Part shown: in pieces, positions 8,592-16,192 of the stretch
Layout of the letters: each line of letters opens with the position of its first letter
Position numbering within the stretch: the first letter of the stretch is position 1
Origin: Anaerotignum sp.
GTDB taxonomy: Bacteria > Bacillota > Clostridia > Lachnospirales > Anaerotignaceae
Reading direction: 5' to 3'
DNA length: 34,512 bases
NCBI GenBank assembly: GCA_020024455.1
Contig: JAHHTU010000027.1
Span: 1-34,512, forward strand
Position numbers and translations under genes: made by a program
Notes under the pieces: generated by a model
What the model was told of the DNA's origin: nothing
Databases searched by the model: none
The model's input: only the letters and a program-made list of their open reading frames with translations

Positions 8592-9641
8592 ATGGAACGG
8601 TTGGAGCAGGACGCAGATTTTTTGCAGGAACTTTTTATAGAAGAAACATGGAAAAACATAGATAAATTGGATACATTTATTGAAACAAAGATGGCAGAAA
8701 CAGAGCTTTTGATTACCAAAGAAGAAATTGACCGTCTCTTTCGTACCATGCATAGCATGAAAGGCAGTGCGTCTATGATGGGGTATCCTGCATTTTCGGA
8801 AACGGCACACAGTGCAGAAGATTTGTTTTCGTATTTGCGGGAAGAGGAACAGCCTGCACAAGCAGACTTACAAAGCATTTTACAACTGTTGCGTATGGTG
8901 TCGGGATATTTGAAAAGAGAATTACGCCGCATGGAAACCAATGATGAAGTCACGGACTTTGGTTGGGCAGTGGTCAAGCGGATTAAAAACTTTTTGGCAC
9001 ATATAGATTGTGAAAACGAACCGGAAGGCCCCAGTTATCAGATTGCATATACCAGAAAAGGCAAAAAGCGTATCCCATATACCAATTTTACGGGTTTGGT
9101 ATTGCAAATGAAACGCTTGGCAACGGTGATGGGACGTACATTGGACAAAGCATTTTGTTTGCATATCGAAGGAGAAGAAATTGAAGTGCCACAAGATATT
9201 TACGAAAAAATATCCATGGCAGTGTTGCAAATGACAAAAAACAGTATGGACCATGGTCTGGAACAAACCGAAGTCAGAGAAAAACTGGGCAAAACATCGG
9301 TTGGTACTATTTCATTGGAAGTACAGAAAACAGGTACACAAATATTTGTGGTATTTCGAGATGATGGACAAGGGTTGGATAGAGAACGCATACTCAAAGC
9401 GGCAAAAGCAAAAGGGTGGCTCAAAAAGCCGGAAATGGAGTATGAAGATAATGAGGTGTATGCATTTTTGTTACGCCCAGGGTTTACCACAAAGCAAAAA
9501 GCAACGTTGTTTTCGGGGCGTGGCGTTGGGTTAGATGTGGTGAATGCTGCCGTTTCGGCATTGGGTGGCAGTATTCGCATTGAAAGCACGATATGTATGG
9601 GTACAACATTTTTTATGGAGTTTGCATGGGAACAATCATGA
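8592..9641 (+). CDS. Orphan CheA-like histidine kinase: Hpt domain plus HATPase, no CheW-like domain
   Basis: 349 residues. Residues 1-115 form an Hpt (CheA P1) domain with the phosphoacceptor in MHSMKGSASMMG, His54. After a short linker, residues about 165-349 form a CheA-type ATPase (P4). The N box is KNSMDHGLEQ around Asn217, G1 is DDGQGLDRERI around 258, and G2 is SGRGVGLDVV around 308. The chain stops just after this domain, so the P5 (CheW/receptor-binding) domain is absent, and neither a P2 CheY-docking domain nor a clear P3 dimer helix pair is visible. Canonical CheA is about 650-700 residues. No cheY, cheW or receptor gene is adjacent. The start has GAAGGA at 8579-8584. Autophosphorylation is plausible since key motifs are intact; its response regulator cannot be named from this window. 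Confidence 0.85.
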   Translation: MERLEQDADFLQELFIEETWKNIDKLDTFIETKMAETELLITKEEIDRLFRTMHSMKGSASMMGYPAFSETAHSAEDLFSYLREEEQPAQADLQSILQLLRMVSGYLKRELRRMETNDEVTDFGWAVVKRIKNFLAHIDCENEPEGPSYQIAYTRKGKKRIPYTNFTGLVLQMKRLATVMGRTLDKAFCLHIEGEEIEVPQDIYEKISMAVLQMTKNSMDHGLEQTEVREKLGKTSVGTISLEVQKTGTQIFVVFRDDGQGLDRERILKAAKAKGWLKKPEMEYEDNEVYAFLLRPGFTTKQKATLFSGRGVGLDVVNAAVSALGGSIRIESTICMGTTFFMEFAWEQS

Positions 9642-9661
9642 CAAAAAAAGGAGGATATAGA

Positions 9662-10027
9662 ATGAAAAGTGTCAAACCAAGCAGAGGAAGTTCTTTGGAG
9701 CATGGCATTGCCGGATTGGTTGCGGTGGTTGTTGGGATTGTATGGCTATCCCATGCAGTCAAAAGAGATGCTCCAACCAGTATGTTGCTATTTGGTGGTC
9801 TGTTTATACTCATTGGTGTGCTGAACGCATTTTTGGGATTTTATAACGCAAAGGCAAGCAATCGACTCTCTTCCTATGATATTGTGGAAGATGAGCCGGA
9901 TATTTTTGAAAAAAAGTTAGGCAATCACACAACAAAAGAAGGCAGTGAAAAACAGTACTGCCCATATTGCGGTACAAAAGTCGATGAAAATGCCCAATTT
10001 TGTTCCAAATGTGGCAAACAATTATGA
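9662..10027 (+). CDS. Small membrane protein with C-terminal zinc ribbon
   Basis: 121 residues from ATG 9662, which has AGGAGG at 9650-9655; an upstream in-frame ATG at 9593 lies inside the preceding gene and is not preferred. Two hydrophobic segments, AGLVAVVVGIVWLSHAV and LLFGGLFILIGVLNAFLGFY, predict a two-pass membrane hairpin. The cytosolic-looking tail ends with a zinc ribbon, YCPYCGTKVDENAQFCSKCGKQL, with two CxxC pairs. Zinc-ribbon/two-helix proteins of this kind are common in clostridia and have no agreed function. It lies 20 bases after the CheA-like gene and is probably cotranscribed with it. No enzymatic motif is seen. Confidence 0.8.
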   Translation: MKSVKPSRGSSLEHGIAGLVAVVVGIVWLSHAVKRDAPTSMLLFGGLFILIGVLNAFLGFYNAKASNRLSSYDIVEDEPDIFEKKLGNHTTKEGSEKQYCPYCGTKVDENAQFCSKCGKQL

Positions 10028-10064
10028 CGGAAACCACAAAATAATGGGATTTTTTTGTAGATAG

Positions 10065-10078
10065 GCTTGTATACAAGC
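10065..10078. promoter_or_regulatory. Perfect 14-bp palindrome, candidate operator of pta-ackA
   Basis: GCTTGTATACAAGC is a perfect inverted repeat centred between 10071 and 10072. It overlaps the candidate -35 of the pta promoter. The core TTGTATACAA resembles operators of GntR-family (FadR subgroup) repressors, which is inference by motif similarity only. Confidence 0.5.
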
Positions 10079-10096
10079 GAAAATTTGATTATAATA
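10067..10096 (+). promoter_or_regulatory. Probable pta-ackA promoter
   Basis: TATAAT (10091-10096) is a perfect -10. TTGTAT (10067-10072) at 18-base spacing is a partial -35 and is part of the 14-bp palindrome. Transcription would leave a leader of roughly 95-100 bases, which contains a small TTCGC/GCGAA hairpin around 10107-10125. Confidence 0.5.
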
Positions 10097-10200
10097 AATA
10101 TGCTGTTCGCTTGAAAAAGGCGAATTTGGAAACAGTATATAGGACATTGAATGAAAATTCGGTGTAAAACAAAAATTTATATGTATGGGAGGTTTTTACA

Positions 10201-11208
10201 GTGGACTTTTTATCACAAGTAAAAGCAAAAGCAAAAGCAGACAAAAAAGTAATTGTACTACCCGAATCTTTTGAAAAAAGAAATTTGGAAGCAGCAGCAG
10301 AATGCCTAAAAGATGATTTGGCAGATATCGTGTTAATCGGTAACAAAGAAAAAATCATGGAAGCAGCAGGCAGCTTTGATGTATCCAAAGCAATTTTTGT
10401 AGACCCTGAAAACTACGAAAGAATGGACGAAGTGGTTGCCGGTTTGGCAGAAGCAAGAAAAAGCAAAGGCATGACTTTGGAAGAAGCAAGAAAACTGCTT
10501 TTGGACGACCCTATGTTCATGGGTGTGATGTTGGTAAAAATGGATATTGCAGACGGTATGGTTTCCGGTGCAATTCATTCCACAGCAGATACATTGCGTC
10601 CCGCACTGCAAATTTTGAAAACAGCACCTGGTACAGAACTGGTTTCCTCTTTCTTCATCATGGTAACAAATACACCACAATATGGTGATGACGGTATTTT
10701 GTTGTTTGCAGACTGTGCATTGAACCAAAATCCAACTTCCCAAGAATTGGCTTGCATTGCCGGTGATTCCGCAAAATCTTATGAAGCATTCATTGGCAAA
10801 GAAGCAAGAGTTGCGATGTTGAGCCACTCCACAATGGGTTCCGCAAAACACGCTGATGTTACAAAAGTTGTAGATGCTGTGAACATTGCAAAAGAAAAAT
10901 ACCCCAACATCAAATTAGACGGTGAAATTCAGTTGGACGCTGCAATCGTAAAAGAAGTTGGTGAATTGAAAGCACCAAACAGCACAGTTGCCGGCAAAGC
11001 AAACGTATTGGTATTCCCTGATATTGATGCAGGTAATATCGGTTACAAATTGGTACAAAGATTTGGTCAGGCAGAAGCATTTGGCCCTGTATTGCAGGGG
11101 ATTGCAAAACCTGTCAACGATTTGTCCAGAGGTTGCTCTGCAAATGATATCGTGGCAGTGGTTGCATTGACATCTGTACAGGCACAAGTAATGGCAAAAA
11201 ATAACTAA
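10201..11208 (+). CDS. pta: Phosphate acetyltransferase (GTG start)
   Basis: Pta interconverts acetyl-CoA and acetyl phosphate. At 335 residues it is the short, single-domain class without the N-terminal DRTGG region of the long enterobacterial form. Recognisable segments include KVIVLPESFEKRN, the MFMGVMLVKMDIADGMVSGAIHSTADTLRP region with the conserved ADGMVSGA motif, AMLSHSTMGSAKH, and the C-terminal QGIAKPVNDLSRGCS signature. The start is GTG with GGGAGG at 10182-10187. It lies 22 bases before ackA, so one operon is clear. Together they turn acetyl-CoA into acetate and ATP, a main energy step in fermenting clostridia. The codons are noticeably more biased to GGT/CTG/GCA forms than in neighbouring genes, fitting high expression. 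Confidence 0.97.
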   Translation: MDFLSQVKAKAKADKKVIVLPESFEKRNLEAAAECLKDDLADIVLIGNKEKIMEAAGSFDVSKAIFVDPENYERMDEVVAGLAEARKSKGMTLEEARKLLLDDPMFMGVMLVKMDIADGMVSGAIHSTADTLRPALQILKTAPGTELVSSFFIMVTNTPQYGDDGILLFADCALNQNPTSQELACIAGDSAKSYEAFIGKEARVAMLSHSTMGSAKHADVTKVVDAVNIAKEKYPNIKLDGEIQLDAAIVKEVGELKAPNSTVAGKANVLVFPDIDAGNIGYKLVQRFGQAEAFGPVLQGIAKPVNDLSRGCSANDIVAVVALTSVQAQVMAKNN

Positions 11209-11230
11209 TTATATATAAGGAGAGAAAACA

Positions 11231-12427
11231 ATGAAAATTCTTGTATTAAACTGTGGTAGTTCTTCTTTGAAATATCAGTTGATTGATATGGACACAGAAG
11301 AAGTAATGGCAAAAGGTCTTTGCGAAAGAATCGGTATCGAAGGTTCCAGATTGAAACATCAACCAAGCGGCAAAGATGATGTTGTATTCAATGATTATAT
11401 GCAAGACCACAGCGTAGCTGTGCAAATGGTATTGGACGCATTGACAGATAAAGACCACGGTGTGGTGGCATCTATGCAAGAAATCAATGCAGTTGGTCAC
11501 CGTGTGGTACATGGCGGCGAATATTTCGCAAGCTCTGTTATCATTGATGATTCCGTAAAAGAAGCATTGCAAAAATGCTGCGAATTGGCACCTTTGCACA
11601 ACCCTGCAAACTTGATTGGTATTGAAGCGTGTGAAAAAATCATGCCGGGCGTACCTCAGGTAGGTGTATTTGATACAGCATTCCACCAGACAATGCCTGA
11701 AAGAGCATATTTGTATGCAATTCCTTACGAATACTATGAAAAATACAAAATCAGAAGATATGGTTTCCATGGTACAAGCCACAGATATGTTTCCGAAGAA
11801 GCAGCAAAAATGATGGACAGACCTTATGACCAGACAAAAACAATCACTTGCCACTTGGGTAACGGTGGTTCCATTTGTGCAGTCAGAAACGGAAAATCCA
11901 TTGATACCACAATGGGCTTCACACCTTTGGAAGGTTTGGTAATGGGTACAAGAGCCGGTGACGTTGACGCTGCTGTTGTTACATTCTTGATGGAAAAAGA
12001 AAACTTGACACCACAGGAAATGGATAACATCTTGAATAAAAAATCCGGTGTATTGGGTCTTTCCGGTGTTTCCAGCGATTTCAGAGATATCGAAGAAGCA
12101 AGCGAACATGGTAACGAAAGAGCAGAAATTGCTTTGGACGTATTCGCTTACAAAGTAGCAAAAAGAATTGGTGCATATGCAGCTGCCATGAACGGCGTAG
12201 ATTGCATCGTATTTACTGCCGGTTTGGGTGAAAACTCTGCTTCCACAAGAAGATTGATTTGTGACTACTTGGGTTACTTGGGTATTCATGTGGATTCTTA
12301 CCACAACTCTTTGAGAGGAAAGGCAATCGAAATCACAACTCCTGATTCCAGAGTCAGAGTTTTTGTCATTCCTACAAACGAAGAATTGGTAATTGCAAGA
12401 GATACAAAGGAATTGCTTGACAAATAA
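11231..12427 (+). CDS. ackA: Acetate kinase
   Basis: AckA transfers phosphate from acetyl phosphate to ADP, giving acetate and ATP. The 398-residue protein has the normal length of the ASKHA-fold enzyme. Signature 1 is VLNCGSSSLKYQL at the N-terminus. Signature 2 is RRYGFHGTSHRYV near residue 175, and the nucleotide-binding HLGNGGSICAV and FTAGLGENS follow. Start ATG 11231 has AAGGAGAG. The gene directly follows pta. Its last codons overlap a consensus promoter for yceD-rpmF (12417-12445), so the two units touch but can be transcribed separately. Confidence 0.98.
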   Translation: MKILVLNCGSSSLKYQLIDMDTEEVMAKGLCERIGIEGSRLKHQPSGKDDVVFNDYMQDHSVAVQMVLDALTDKDHGVVASMQEINAVGHRVVHGGEYFASSVIIDDSVKEALQKCCELAPLHNPANLIGIEACEKIMPGVPQVGVFDTAFHQTMPERAYLYAIPYEYYEKYKIRRYGFHGTSHRYVSEEAAKMMDRPYDQTKTITCHLGNGGSICAVRNGKSIDTTMGFTPLEGLVMGTRAGDVDAAVVTFLMEKENLTPQEMDNILNKKSGVLGLSGVSSDFRDIEEASEHGNERAEIALDVFAYKVAKRIGAYAAAMNGVDCIVFTAGLGENSASTRRLICDYLGYLGIHVDSYHNSLRGKAIEITTPDSRVRVFVIPTNEELVIARDTKELLDK

Positions 12428-12445
12428 GCATCCTTTCAGTATAAT
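12417..12445 (+). promoter_or_regulatory. Perfect-consensus sigma-A promoter for yceD-rpmF
   Basis: TTGACA (12417-12422) and TATAAT (12440-12445) are both perfect hexamers with the ideal 17-base spacing. The -35 sits in the last ackA codons. The predicted start site is about 22 bases before the yceD start codon. Confidence 0.85.
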
Positions 12446-12474
12446 GTTTTAGGTACGACTACGGGGTGATATGA

Positions 12475-12981
12475 ATGATATTGGAAATGGCTCAGTTATA
12501 TGGTAAAAATGGTGCTTCTATGGCGGTAGATATCATAGAGCATATGGAAGATACTTCACCATATCCCGATGTTGTGGGTTTTATAGAGCCTGTAAAAATA
12601 GAAGGAACTCTCACAAATGAAGATGAAATTTTCATTTTGGAGGCAAAGGGTGAAACAAAAGTCAGCCTTGCGTGCGACCGTTGTTTGAAGCCGGTCGAAA
12701 CAGAGATTTACTTCAATATTGAGGAGCGTTTTTCCCATACAGGCAGAGAGAATGAAGAGACAGAAACTTTTTCGGGAGACCAAATCGGTCTTGCGGACTA
12801 TGTCAAAAGAGCTATCCTGGAAGCACTGCCTATGAAGACAGTTTGTAGGGAGGACTGCAAAGGACTCTGTCCTGTCTGCGGCAAGGATTTGAATGAAGGT
12901 CCGTGTGCGTGTGACACAACGGAATTCAATCCGATGTTTGAAAGTTTAAGGGCTCTTTTCAATGTTGATGAGGAGGTGTAG
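12475..12981 (+). CDS. yceD: DUF177 family protein YceD (YlbN-like)
   Basis: A 168-residue DUF177 protein, usually encoded just before rpmF and in several bacteria linked to 23S rRNA accumulation and large-subunit assembly. The family core is LACDRCLKPVETEIYFNIEERF near residue 62. The C-terminal cysteine cluster VCREDCKGLCPVCGKDLNEGPCACD suggests bound zinc. ATG 12475 has GGGGTGA at 12461-12467; an ATG at 12470 is out of frame. Its stop is 2 bases before the rpmF start, and its last codons carry the rpmF ribosome site, so translation is coupled. Confidence 0.92.
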   Translation: MILEMAQLYGKNGASMAVDIIEHMEDTSPYPDVVGFIEPVKIEGTLTNEDEIFILEAKGETKVSLACDRCLKPVETEIYFNIEERFSHTGRENEETETFSGDQIGLADYVKRAILEALPMKTVCREDCKGLCPVCGKDLNEGPCACDTTEFNPMFESLRALFNVDEEV

Positions 12982-12983
12982 AA

Positions 12984-13163
12984 ATGGCTGTACCTAAGGG
13001 TCGAGTATCAAAATCTAAAAGAGATAAAAGAAAAGCACAGAGCTGGAAAATCGCAACACCTAGTTTGGTGAAATGCAGCAAATGTGGCGAATTGATGGCA
13101 CCCCACCAAGTATGCAAATCTTGTGGTGCTTATAACAAAAAAACAATCATCAAAGTTGACTAA
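12984..13163 (+). CDS. rpmF: 50S ribosomal protein L32
   Basis: A short gene of 59 residues starting MAVPKGRVSKSKRDKRKAQ, the conserved basic N-terminus of L32, which packs into the large ribosomal subunit. Four cysteines, C31, C34, C44 and C47 (CSKCGELMAPHQVCKSC), form the zinc ribbon, so this is the zinc-binding C+ type. AGGAGG at 12971-12976 lies inside the end of yceD at 7-base spacing. A strong terminator follows at 13174-13207. The yceD-rpmF order is widely conserved, and plsX often comes next; here plsX is displaced by three other genes. Confidence 0.97.
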   Translation: MAVPKGRVSKSKRDKRKAQSWKIATPSLVKCSKCGELMAPHQVCKSCGAYNKKTIIKVD

Positions 13164-13173
13164 TATGTCAAAT

Positions 13174-13207
13174 AAAAAAGACAGCAATGTACTTGCTGTC
13201 TTTTTTT
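13174..13207. terminator. Strong bidirectional terminator after rpmF
   Basis: GACAGCAA (13180-13187) pairs with TTGCTGTC (13193-13200) around TGTAC, flanked by A6 and T7 runs that extend the stem and supply U tails in both directions. It can end rpmF on the plus strand and the HEAT-like gene on the minus strand. Confidence 0.9.
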
Positions 13208-13589
13208 ATTCATATTTTTGCATGGCTTTTTCTGCAATATGCCAATCCAAAAATACATGGATATCTTGTAAAGCGTCTAGGATACGCCAACGATACGGTT
13301 CATTTTGTCGTAGTTCTTGTAATAGATACGGTTTGACAATATGTTTGTCAAGTTTGCCATGATTGCGTGCAATATAAGCAAGTCCTAATGCTGCATTGGC
13401 TCGCACAGCAGGATTGGTATGTGCAAACAATCGAATACAAACGGTTTGTGCCTCTTTCCAGTTATTCCAGTATGCACCAACAGAGAGTGGGAGCAGTAAA
13501 CAATCTTCTGTATCATCACATCGTTTTGCAATTTCGATTGCTTGTGCAAAAGAATATGTAGGCAAAGCAGCGTATATCCTTTTGGGCAT
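13206..13589 (-). CDS. HEAT-repeat-like helical protein of unknown function
   Basis: A 127-residue, mostly helical protein. Segments such as HTNPAVRANAALGLAYIARNH and PYRWRILDALQDIHVFL look like HEAT/armadillo-type helical hairpins, with the conserved pattern of a basic residue after alanines (NPAVRANAALGLA). The start ATG overlaps the stop of the AIM24-family gene by one base (TAATG), so it is translationally coupled to it. No signal peptide or membrane segment is seen. HEAT-like modules bind other proteins; the partner, if any, is most simply the AIM24 protein. This is inferred from the overlap, not shown. Confidence 0.75.
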   Translation of the reverse strand: MPKRIYAALPTYSFAQAIEIAKRCDDTEDCLLLPLSVGAYWNNWKEAQTVCIRLFAHTNPAVRANAALGLAYIARNHGKLDKHIVKPYLLQELRQNEPYRWRILDALQDIHVFLDWHIAEKAMQKYE

Positions 13590-14350
13590 TAGCCGGTCAC
13601 AGGTGCCAACAATACTTTACCGGTACCACGATACACGTTGACCAGACCTTCGCCAGATGCCGCAGAACCAATCAGTGTTTTGCCGGAGCGTTCGACAGTG
13701 AATTCCAAACTGCCACTCCATGCGATTGCCATATTGCCATCTACTTTCAGTACATCGTTTTGCAATGTGATTTCAATTAACTCCTCACGGGGGCAGGGGC
13801 TTTCCAAACAAACAACACCATTACCGACAATACCCAGGTTGAACAAGCCTTCACCACCTGCTACGGCTGAGGACAGGTTGGAACGCATGACAGCTTTTTG
13901 TTGCAAAGAGGCTTCACACGCCAAGAACAAGCCATCATCTAATACAATAGAGCCATTCCAGCTGGATAAATCTTCCAATAAAATATATTTGTAAGTAGGT
14001 TCCAGTACCATGACACCATCACCGGTGTATTCTGGTTTGATTGCAGACTCGCCGGTTACTTTTCCACGCAGTGCTTTGCCGAACAAATCGCCAACACCTT
14101 TCAAGCCTGTGGTTGCATTCACATTTCCGACTGTCCATTGCATAGCACCTGCTTGCACAACAACATGGGATTTGCTCAAATCACAGATGACTTGACGTCT
14201 GCGTACATTCATTTGGCTTGCAAAATATGCAGCGGCGGCACTGTTTGGTGTGACACTCAAATCACGCAGGTACTCGATGGTTGTGAAAGCACCTAAACTT
14301 TCCAATACATTGATATCATCATTTTCTGTTAAGTTTCTGATTTGGTACAT
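13589..14350 (-). CDS. AIM24 family protein (DUF124)
   Basis: 253 residues from the start with AAAGGAGG immediately upstream on the minus strand; the longer in-frame start at 14404 has no ribosome site. The family core is visible: VVVQAGAMQWTVGNVN, then the Gly-rich middle GLKGVGDLFGKALRGKVTGESAIKPEYTG, and repeated beta-strand units including GEGLFNLGIVGNGVVCLESP and GKTLIGSAASGEGLVNVYRGTGKVLLAP near the end. Bacterial members (TIGR00266-like) have no firm role; the yeast namesake affects mitochondrial inner-membrane organisation. A TATAAT -10 lies at 14378-14383 on the minus strand. It is coupled to the downstream HEAT-like gene. Confidence 0.88.
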   Translation of the reverse strand: MYQIRNLTENDDINVLESLGAFTTIEYLRDLSVTPNSAAAAYFASQMNVRRRQVICDLSKSHVVVQAGAMQWTVGNVNATTGLKGVGDLFGKALRGKVTGESAIKPEYTGDGVMVLEPTYKYILLEDLSSWNGSIVLDDGLFLACEASLQQKAVMRSNLSSAVAGGEGLFNLGIVGNGVVCLESPCPREELIEITLQNDVLKVDGNMAIAWSGSLEFTVERSGKTLIGSAASGEGLVNVYRGTGKVLLAPVTG

Positions 14351-14377
14351 AAAAGAACCTCCTTTATTTGTAGAAAA

Positions 14378-14383
14378 ATTATA
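14378..14383 (-). promoter_or_regulatory. Possible -10 element for the AIM24-HEAT unit
   Basis: On the minus strand TATAAT lies at 14383-14378, about 30 bases before the start codon. The -35 region at 17-18 base spacing is poor, so this is only a candidate promoter. Confidence 0.35.
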
Positions 14384-14444
14384 TATCTTGTAACATCGTA
14401 TCATAAATACAAATGTCTTTCAATAAAAAAATAGGTGACATAAT

Positions 14445-14939
14445 ATGAAAAAAATTGATAAGCTATCCGAAAAAGAAATCAGAAAGCAAATATTACAACA
14501 AAAACTTGCATGGCAGGCAAGCAAAAACAAATGGAAAAACTATGATAAAAATAGTATGCAAATACAGGAAATATATGAAAAAATCCCCTGTTTGGACAAT
14601 ATATATCCAATATATTTACAAGCATGGAAAACAATGACACCCACAGAAAAAATTGCACTTTCCATCAAAGGGGAACAACGATATCAAGAAATTGTTAAGA
14701 AAATGGATTTGCAAAAAAACAAACCCTATTATGTCAAGGGTATTGTGGGTTGGGCGTTGGTGGTATTCACAGATGTACAGGCGGCAGTCAAACAACTATG
14801 GGAAAACGAACCGGGCTTTTTGTTGGTGGATATGGAAGCACAAAAAATCAAAGATGTGGATATAGATAGCGGGGACGAATACCATATCAGTATTTATATT
14901 TGGAATTTTGGGCAGATAGACGAAAAAAAAGATTTGTGA
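14445..14939 (+). CDS. Uncharacterised protein, 164 residues
   Basis: I do not recognise this protein. The N-terminal 60 residues are strongly basic and helical (KKIDKLSEKEIRKQILQQKL), the middle has MTPTEKIALSIKGEQRYQEI, and the C-terminal half looks alpha/beta and acidic (GWALVVFTDVQAAVKQLW, VDIDSGDEYHISIYIW). No signal peptide, membrane segment or known catalytic motif is visible. ATG 14445 follows AGGTGA at 14432-14437. Codon use resembles its neighbours, so it is probably a real gene. It is divergent from the AIM24 gene and lies 57 bases before plsX, so it may be cotranscribed with plsX. Confidence 0.65.
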   Translation: MKKIDKLSEKEIRKQILQQKLAWQASKNKWKNYDKNSMQIQEIYEKIPCLDNIYPIYLQAWKTMTPTEKIALSIKGEQRYQEIVKKMDLQKNKPYYVKGIVGWALVVFTDVQAAVKQLWENEPGFLLVDMEAQKIKDVDIDSGDEYHISIYIWNFGQIDEKKDL

Positions 14940-14996
14940 TAGAATAATACGAATATAGACGCATATAAGAGATTTGATATAGAAAGGAAGAAGTAT

Positions 14997-15989
14997 ATGG
15001 AAAAACAAGTGGTCGTGGCATTTGATGCGATGGGTGGCGACAATGCCCCTTTTGAAAATGTAAAAGGTGCAGTGGAAGCAGTAAAAGAAAGCCCTGTGTT
15101 TGTAAAATTGGTTGGGAATGCAGAAATATTGCAGGCAGAATTGCAAAAATATGATTACCCAAAAGAGAAAATTGAAATTGTACCTGCGTCCGAAGTCATT
15201 GGTACAGATGAAGTGCCTACCGTAGCCATTCGCAAGAAAAAAGACTCCTCTATGGTGGTAGGTATGCAGTTGGTCAAAAATGGGGACGCAGATGCATTTG
15301 TTTCCGCAGGCAGTACAGGGGCGTTGTTGACAGGCTCTTTGCTGATTGTGGGCAGATTGTCGGGTGTGGAGCGTCCGGTATTGGGTACTTGTTTGCCAAC
15401 CAAAACCGGAAAATCTGTGTTTTTGGTAGATAGCGGGGCAAATGTGGATTGTAAGGCAAAGTATTTGGAACAGTTTGGGAAAATGGGTTCTGTATACGTG
15501 GAAAACGTATTCGGCAGAAAAAATCCAACTGTGGCACTGGTGAATATTGGTGCAGAAAAAGAAAAAGGCAATACTTTGACAAAAGAAGCATATGAATTGT
15601 TGGAACAAACAGATTTAAATTTTATCGGGAATATTGAGCCAAGAAATATCCCGTTTGGTGATGCAGATGTTGTGGTGTGTGATGGCTTTGTGGGCAATAC
15701 GATATTGAAATTGAGCGAAGGTTTGAGTAAAACCATGATAGATGTCATCAAAAAAGAAATCACGGCAGGGGCATATAAATTTGCGGCAGCCATGCTCAAA
15801 AAACCATTTCAGAATGTAAAATTGTTCTTAGATGCCGATGAAGTGGGTGGTGCACCTTTTATCGGACTGAAATCCTTAGTTGTCAAAGCACATGGTAGCT
15901 CTAACGCAAGGGCATTTAAAAATGCCATCAAACAATGTGTGATATTCAAAGAAAATGATATCATTGGAAAAATTCAGGATAAAATTTGA
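14997..15989 (+). CDS. plsX: Phosphate acyltransferase PlsX
   Basis: PlsX converts acyl-ACP and phosphate into acyl-phosphate, the acyl donor for PlsY in membrane phospholipid synthesis. The 330-residue protein starts VVVAFDAMGGDNAPFENVKGA, the family signature, followed by SAGSTGALLTG, NIGAEKEKGN and CDGFVGNTILKLSEG. Start ATG 14997 has AGGAAG at 14983-14988. FakA at the start of the window makes the same product from exogenous fatty acids, and ACP encoded next is PlsX's co-substrate. No FapR-type operator is visible upstream. A terminator follows at 16075-16112. Confidence 0.96.
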   Translation: MEKQVVVAFDAMGGDNAPFENVKGAVEAVKESPVFVKLVGNAEILQAELQKYDYPKEKIEIVPASEVIGTDEVPTVAIRKKKDSSMVVGMQLVKNGDADAFVSAGSTGALLTGSLLIVGRLSGVERPVLGTCLPTKTGKSVFLVDSGANVDCKAKYLEQFGKMGSVYVENVFGRKNPTVALVNIGAEKEKGNTLTKEAYELLEQTDLNFIGNIEPRNIPFGDADVVVCDGFVGNTILKLSEGLSKTMIDVIKKEITAGAYKFAAAMLKKPFQNVKLFLDADEVGGAPFIGLKSLVVKAHGSSNARAFKNAIKQCVIFKENDIIGKIQDKI

Positions 15990-16074
15990 TGTATATTTTC
16001 AGAGATGCTACAAAGCATATCATCAGAAACAAAAATTTATTTTTTAGAGATATGGTTTGACAGCCATGAAAAAC

Positions 16075-16112
16075 AAGGTAGATTTGTAAAAATATAGCGA
16101 ATCTACCTTTTT
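16075..16112 (+). terminator. Terminator after plsX
   Basis: AAGGTAGATT (16075-16084) pairs with AATCTACCTT (16100-16109), a perfect 10-bp stem, followed by T5. It separates plsX from acpP, which has its own promoter just downstream. Confidence 0.85.
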
Positions 16113-16134
16113 CAATTTTTTTTTGGAAATATTG

Positions 16135-16163
16135 CTGACAAAATGATGGAAATAGAGTATAGT
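16135..16163 (+). promoter_or_regulatory. Promoter for acpP-rnc
   Basis: CTGACA (16135-16140) and TATAGT (16158-16163), each 5/6 to consensus, are 17 bases apart. It lies between the plsX terminator and the acpP ribosome site (AGGAGG near 16181). Confidence 0.75.
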
Positions 16164-16192
16164 ATTGAAAGAAGCAAAAGGAGGTTGCAAGT

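Noticed and set aside
11246..12304. 352-codon open frame on the minus strand opposite ackA
   Set aside because: It is a shadow of ackA codon bias: the translation is rich in Cys, Phe and His with no motif, and there is no ribosome site.
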